From positions 1 to 32,892 of the forward strand of contig JALSNQ010000016.1 of NCBI GenBank assembly GCA_026986905.1: 32,892 nt of DNA, written 5' to 3'. The notes under the pieces were generated by a model. That model was not told the origin of the DNA and did not search any database. It saw nothing but the letters and a program-made list of their open reading frames with translations. The DNA is from Thermofilaceae archaeon. Lineage in GTDB: Archaea > Thermoproteota > Thermoprotei > Thermofilales > Thermofilaceae. Of the stretch, positions 30,225 to 32,892 are shown in pieces. Numbering within the stretch: the stretch's first letter is position 1; every line of letters begins with the position of its first letter. The position numbers were made by a program, and so were the translations under genes.

Positions 30225-31391
30225 TTAACGCCTCCTAGGACTATACGCTGCACGCCTATTCTCCACGGCGCTCCAAATCTCCTTTTTTAGCCTAGCAACG
30301 TCCAGCTCTACAGGGATTATAAGCTTGAGGGGACCGTTCATGCCCACCAAGCCTAGATCGTAGAGCTTCTGAAGAGCCACCTCGATCCCTGCCCCTCTAG
30401 GCCTCGGCAGGGAAAACGCCTCATATATCATCTCCGCGTACTCCTTTACCCTTGAAAGCTCAGCATACCCTGTGGAGCTATTTTCGAGCGCGAGGACGAC
30501 AGAGTACAACGTTATCTTCTCGTGAAGCGTTAACGAGGAATACACGTCGGCCGAGACGAACTGGTAGTCGAGCACGTTTCTAAGCGCCTTCGCGACATGG
30601 CTAAAATCGACCTTCCCGGAGCCGTCCATGTCGGCGGCTATACCTGCGTAGAGAAGCACGTCGAGAGCCTTCCTCAGGTCGGAGTCGAGGTAATTTACGC
30701 ATAGGTCAGCCACGTATTCCAGCACCTCGTCGGCGACAGCTCCTTCCCGGAACGCCTCAGAGGCTCTATACCGGAGTATATCCACTATCTGGCTCCTAGA
30801 GTAACGCGGATAATATATTATGAGCGAACCCAGACTTGACCGCTCTTCTGCCGCGAGCGAATTCTGCCAATCCCTCCTTCTCGACACGAACACGACCCCG
30901 CCGACATTTTCAGCCCCAAGCTCCGGCAGCCTGGTGAGATTGTATACTATCCTGCCGCCTCTCAAAGACCTCGACCCCGATAACTCGTCTGCCTCATCCA
31001 TAACTATCACATAGCTTCCCTTACCGCGAAGCTTCCGCACAAACCGTAGAAAGACCTCGCCCGCACTAAGACTCCTAGAGTATCTGCCACCAATTTTCGT
31101 CAACAAGGTAGAGTATACTAGAAACGGCGAGGGCTCGCTTAACGCCCTCAAGTTAACATATATGAAACGGACACCCGGCATTCTCGACGCAGCCTCCCTG
31201 GAAAACAGCAAGACAGAAGACGTCTTGCCTGCACCGACATGACCTATCAGCTGTATAACCTTAAAGTAAGGCCTCCCCTCCGCTAGATCTCTGAAAAACT
31301 CTCTAAGCTGAGCGAGCTGCGCATCCCTGTGAGGCAGCCTCTCAGGCACGTACTTCGAGGACAATTTGCCGCGATCCCTGAAAACGCTCAT
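30225..31391 (-). CDS. cdc6: Orc1/Cdc6-like initiator ATPase
   Basis: The archaeal replication initiator family. The 388-residue protein begins with KLSSKYVPERLPHRDAQLAQ, an N-terminal Orc1/Cdc6 hallmark, followed by Walker A GHVGAGKT, Walker B YVIVMDEADEL, a sensor 1-like VVFVSRR, and after about residue 285 a winged-helix domain (SLTLHEKITLYSVVLALENS). ATG 31391 is used because everything ahead of it in the longer frame is unlike the family. The start sits in a 12-bp palindrome. The AT-rich gap upstream could be an origin. Archaea often carry several such genes, some not linked to origins. Confidence 0.88.
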   Translation of the reverse strand: MSVFRDRGKLSSKYVPERLPHRDAQLAQLREFFRDLAEGRPYFKVIQLIGHVGAGKTSSVLLFSREAASRMPGVRFIYVNLRALSEPSPFLVYSTLLTKIGGRYSRSLSAGEVFLRFVRKLRGKGSYVIVMDEADELSGSRSLRGGRIVYNLTRLPELGAENVGGVVFVSRRRDWQNSLAAEERSSLGSLIIYYPRYSRSQIVDILRYRASEAFREGAVADEVLEYVADLCVNYLDSDLRKALDVLLYAGIAADMDGSGKVDFSHVAKALRNVLDYQFVSADVYSSLTLHEKITLYSVVLALENSSTGYAELSRVKEYAEMIYEAFSLPRPRGAGIEVALQKLYDLGLVGMNGPLKLIIPVELDVARLKKEIWSAVENRRAAYSPRRR

Positions 31392-31401
31392 TCCCGGGAA
31401 T
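31390..31401. promoter_or_regulatory. 12-bp perfect palindrome at the Orc1/Cdc6 start codon
   Basis: ATTCCCGGGAAT reads the same on both strands and includes the first two bases of the start codon. It could be an operator for autoregulation or chance; the TATA-like stretch near 31415-31425 would place the transcript start inside it. Confidence 0.4.
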
Positions 31402-31724
31402 CTACCGCAAGGAAAATCTATAGTTAAGTTACCCCCTGTCAAAGTATATACAGACACTGTAAACCACAATATAATATTTTATAAAAGATTTTATTTAAAC
31501 AAAAAATACAAAATACCCCTCCGTTAAAATACCGCTAAGGAAACAAGAGACTTCCCACAAAAATACAAAACACGAAAAATCTAAGCAAAACCAACAAAAT
31601 AATACTTGGGAAGACCTATGCAGTGTTGAAAAACACTTAAAAATCGAGGAAGAAACGAAAGATAACTTGGAGAAAGACCATAAACTTCTTATTATCGGTC
31701 GAGTCACCACTCTATATATTAATT
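31402..31724. other. AT-rich non-coding region upstream of Orc1/Cdc6, candidate origin
   Basis: About 320 bases without a credible gene. It contains an inverted repeat TACAG-ACA-CTGTA (31449-31461) and a very AT-rich stretch 31464-31510 that could melt easily, next to an initiator gene, as in many archaeal origins. I did not find clear origin recognition boxes. One long open frame on the plus strand (31499-31768) lacks an early start codon. Confidence 0.35.
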
Positions 31725-31988
31725 TTAATTTATTACCTTATCGTACTCTATTCCTCCTTGTTTACTAGGAGTTACTCTCCAGACTACTGTGCCTGTTATA
31801 AAGTCTCCGCGCTTGTAAGCCTTTTCAACCGCCATGTTCGCCTCTACAGGCATGCTTTTTGAGGCTACAGCAAAGACTGACTCGCAGAAATCGCCAACTA
31901 TAACTGGGTCGAACATGTCTCGCTGGCCTGGGCTGAACAAGTAGAAATCATAGGTACATATCTTTGCCTCATACCCCATGAAGGACAC
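31725..31988 (-). CDS. hypothetical 87-aa protein
   Basis: I do not recognise it. The sequence is soluble and mixed, rich in Val and aromatic residues, with no membrane segment or metal motif (DPVIVGDFCESVFAVAS near 27-43). It starts with GTG 31988, two bases after the stop of the preceding gene on the same strand, so the two are likely cotranscribed. The surroundings are AT-rich compared with the rest of the window, suggesting a mobile or recently acquired origin. Confidence 0.5.
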   Translation of the reverse strand: MSFMGYEAKICTYDFYLFSPGQRDMFDPVIVGDFCESVFAVASKSMPVEANMAVEKAYKRGDFITGTVVWRVTPSKQGGIEYDKVIN

Positions 31989-31990
31989 CG

Positions 31991-32311
31991 CTACAATGTC
32001 GTGCGGAGGCGAAGAGGGTATGCGTGAAGGCTTGCTAGTACAGACACACTTGGCCCTAAGCCCCAGGCTCCGGCAACGCCAAGCCAGCTATCTCCCTGTT
32101 CAGACATTATGCGCCGGGGCCACCTCCTAACAACCAAGAGATAAAACGCAACTACAAAAACAACAACCCTATCCAAAAACCAATACAAGGAAATGCTGCC
32201 AACATAGATCAGCCACACCCCTTCAACAAAATAATAACCTAAGAAAAAACCCACCACATACAATAAAATACGGGTCAAACTATTTAAAAAATCAAACAAC
32301 ATGTCACACAT
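31991..32311 (-). CDS. hypothetical small membrane protein
   Basis: A protein of about 106 residues with two strong hydrophobic segments (roughly 10-33 and 38-61 from ATG 32311), a basic stretch RRWPRR, and a hydrophilic to weakly hydrophobic C terminus. No family is recognised. GTG 32359 would add 16 residues; the choice is uncertain. It precedes the 87-residue gene with a two-base gap. The AT-rich setting beside a homing endonuclease suggests an accessory region. Confidence 0.45.
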   Translation of the reverse strand: MCDMLFDFLNSLTRILLYVVGFFLGYYFVEGVWLIYVGSISLYWFLDRVVVFVVAFYLLVVRRWPRRIMSEQGDSWLGVAGAWGLGPSVSVLASLHAYPLRLRTTL

Positions 32312-32564
32312 GTGAGGCCCTATTCTTGACTCTGCTGAACTATTTGGACGTACTATCACATGACTGGGGGCTGTCCTTTTGCTATAGTAGTTTCAATATT
32401 ATGCTTTGCTAGGCAAAATTTTCTATTATTAAGTTGAGTTTTTCGGAGTGATCCACCGCCCAGCGGGTTAATAATACTGGGAGGTAAGGTAGGAAGAGAT
32501 ATGAGGAGCAGTTTCCACTCAAAGATTCTGAATCACTGGTAGGAGCAGGCCCAACGTCACGCCC

Positions 32565-32892
32565 GTGAGGGTGGTGCCGGAGCTAGGCTACCTGACAGGC
32601 GTGCTAGTGGGAGACTACAGGCGGACAGGCGGGGGGCTGAAGGCGAAGGACAAGGGCTTCGTAGAATACTACGCCAAAGCATACGAGAAGGTTACAGGCG
32701 TCAGGCTAGAGATACACGAGGAAGAAGACAAGTACTACGGCGGAACATATTACTATACGAAAGAGAACGGCGGATTCATGCGAACACTCTGGAAAACAGG
32801 CCTCTGGAAGACCGTAGCCCACATCTACCCGGCAGAGTTTCTGCAAGGACTATTCGACAGCGAGGGATCGATAAGCTATAGCCCAAAACCGC
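32565..32892 (+). CDS. LAGLIDADG homing endonuclease, 3' end beyond window
   Basis: The visible 109 codons carry both dodecapeptide motifs of a single-chain LAGLIDADG nuclease: LGYLTGVLVGDY near the start and EFLQGLFDSEGSI near the end, with the intervening KDKGFVEYYAKAYEKVTG that is typical of archaeal members. The residues before it (RPNVTPVRVVPE) also fit, and they lie upstream of GTG 32565 in a frame closed by TGA at 32529-32531. The N terminus is therefore shortened, frameshifted or starts at a weak codon. Such genes live in introns, inteins or free-standing. No intein splice motif or rRNA sequence is visible around it. Confidence 0.75.
   Translation, partial: MRVVPELGYLTGVLVGDYRRTGGGLKAKDKGFVEYYAKAYEKVTGVRLEIHEEEDKYYGGTYYYTKENGGFMRTLWKTGLWKTVAHIYPAEFLQGLFDSEGSISYSPKP

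Noticed and set aside
31499-31768. Open plus-strand frame of about 89 codons with a hydrophilic, Lys/Glu/Asn-rich translation
   Set aside because: No ATG or GTG, and only a late TTG, in an AT-rich low-complexity stretch overlapping a better minus-strand gene. The reverse-strand 71-residue Phe/Cys-rich frame is the same sequence seen backwards.
32455-32490. Inverted CCCAG...CTGGG as an rRNA-intron splice motif for the homing endonuclease
   Set aside because: Only five pairs with a long loop, no bulge-helix-bulge, and no rRNA sequence nearby.

Overview
The window looks like a chromosomal segment of a hyperthermophilic archaeon of the Crenarchaeota (Thermoproteota). It is fairly GC-rich. It carries an archaeal mevalonate kinase, an asparaginyl-tRNA synthetase, Hjc, a short XPF nuclease, an Orc1/Cdc6 protein, a TIP49/RuvB-like ATPase, NucS, archaeal TYW1, a presenilin-type protease, and a tRNA gene with a bulge-helix-bulge intron. 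Many start codons lie 20-26 bases behind a TATA-like box (leaderless transcripts), or behind GGTGAT/GGAGG ribosome sites, and TTG and GTG starts are common. I cannot name the genus.

Layout. 1-2.5 kb: tail of a queC-like gene, an unknown gene, and a regulator-nicotinate phosphoribosyltransferase pair whose second gene seems to start at CTG. 2.6-6.4 kb: mevalonate kinase, then three proteins with a real or degenerate PD-(D/E)XK nuclease fold (unknown protein, Cas4-like, NucS), then HtpX. 6.7-9 kb: TYW1 and a duplicated-module regulator. 9-13.8 kb: an MFS transporter fused to a PhoU/DUF47 domain, then TldD-TldE. 13.8-17 kb: a GC-rich NrdG-type activase and FeoA-FeoB. 17.3-21.5 kb: tRNA-Ala(CGC), asparaginyl-tRNA synthetase, a methyltransferase and an MrfA/Hrq1-like helicase. 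21.6-23.8 kb: an overlapping operon of a metallo-beta-lactamase-like protein without its metal motif, a site-2 protease and a small membrane protein. 23.8-25.6 kb: a Hjc-TIP49 operon. 25.7-27.5 kb: presenilin homologue, stand-alone Lrp ligand domain, pyruvoyl arginine decarboxylase. 27.6-27.9 kb: remnant of a conjugation-type ATPase. 28-31.4 kb: PrmC-like methyltransferase, XPF, a 2-hydroxyacid dehydrogenase-like protein without its catalytic Glu, and Orc1/Cdc6. 31.4-32.9 kb: an AT-rich region with two unknown genes and the start of a LAGLIDADG homing endonuclease.

How the genes fit together. DNA repair and recombination recur (NucS, Cas4-like, Hjc, TIP49, XPF, helicase, Orc1/Cdc6). A second theme is membrane-associated proteolysis (HtpX, site-2 protease, presenilin homologue, plus TldD/TldE in the cytoplasm). 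The most unusual items are the MFS-DUF47 fusion, the operon joining a degenerate metallo-beta-lactamase to a site-2 protease, the Hjc-TIP49 pairing, the CTG start, and the AT-rich Orc1/Cdc6-adjacent island, which may be a replication origin or the edge of a mobile element. All assignments come from reading motifs by eye; no database search was run.
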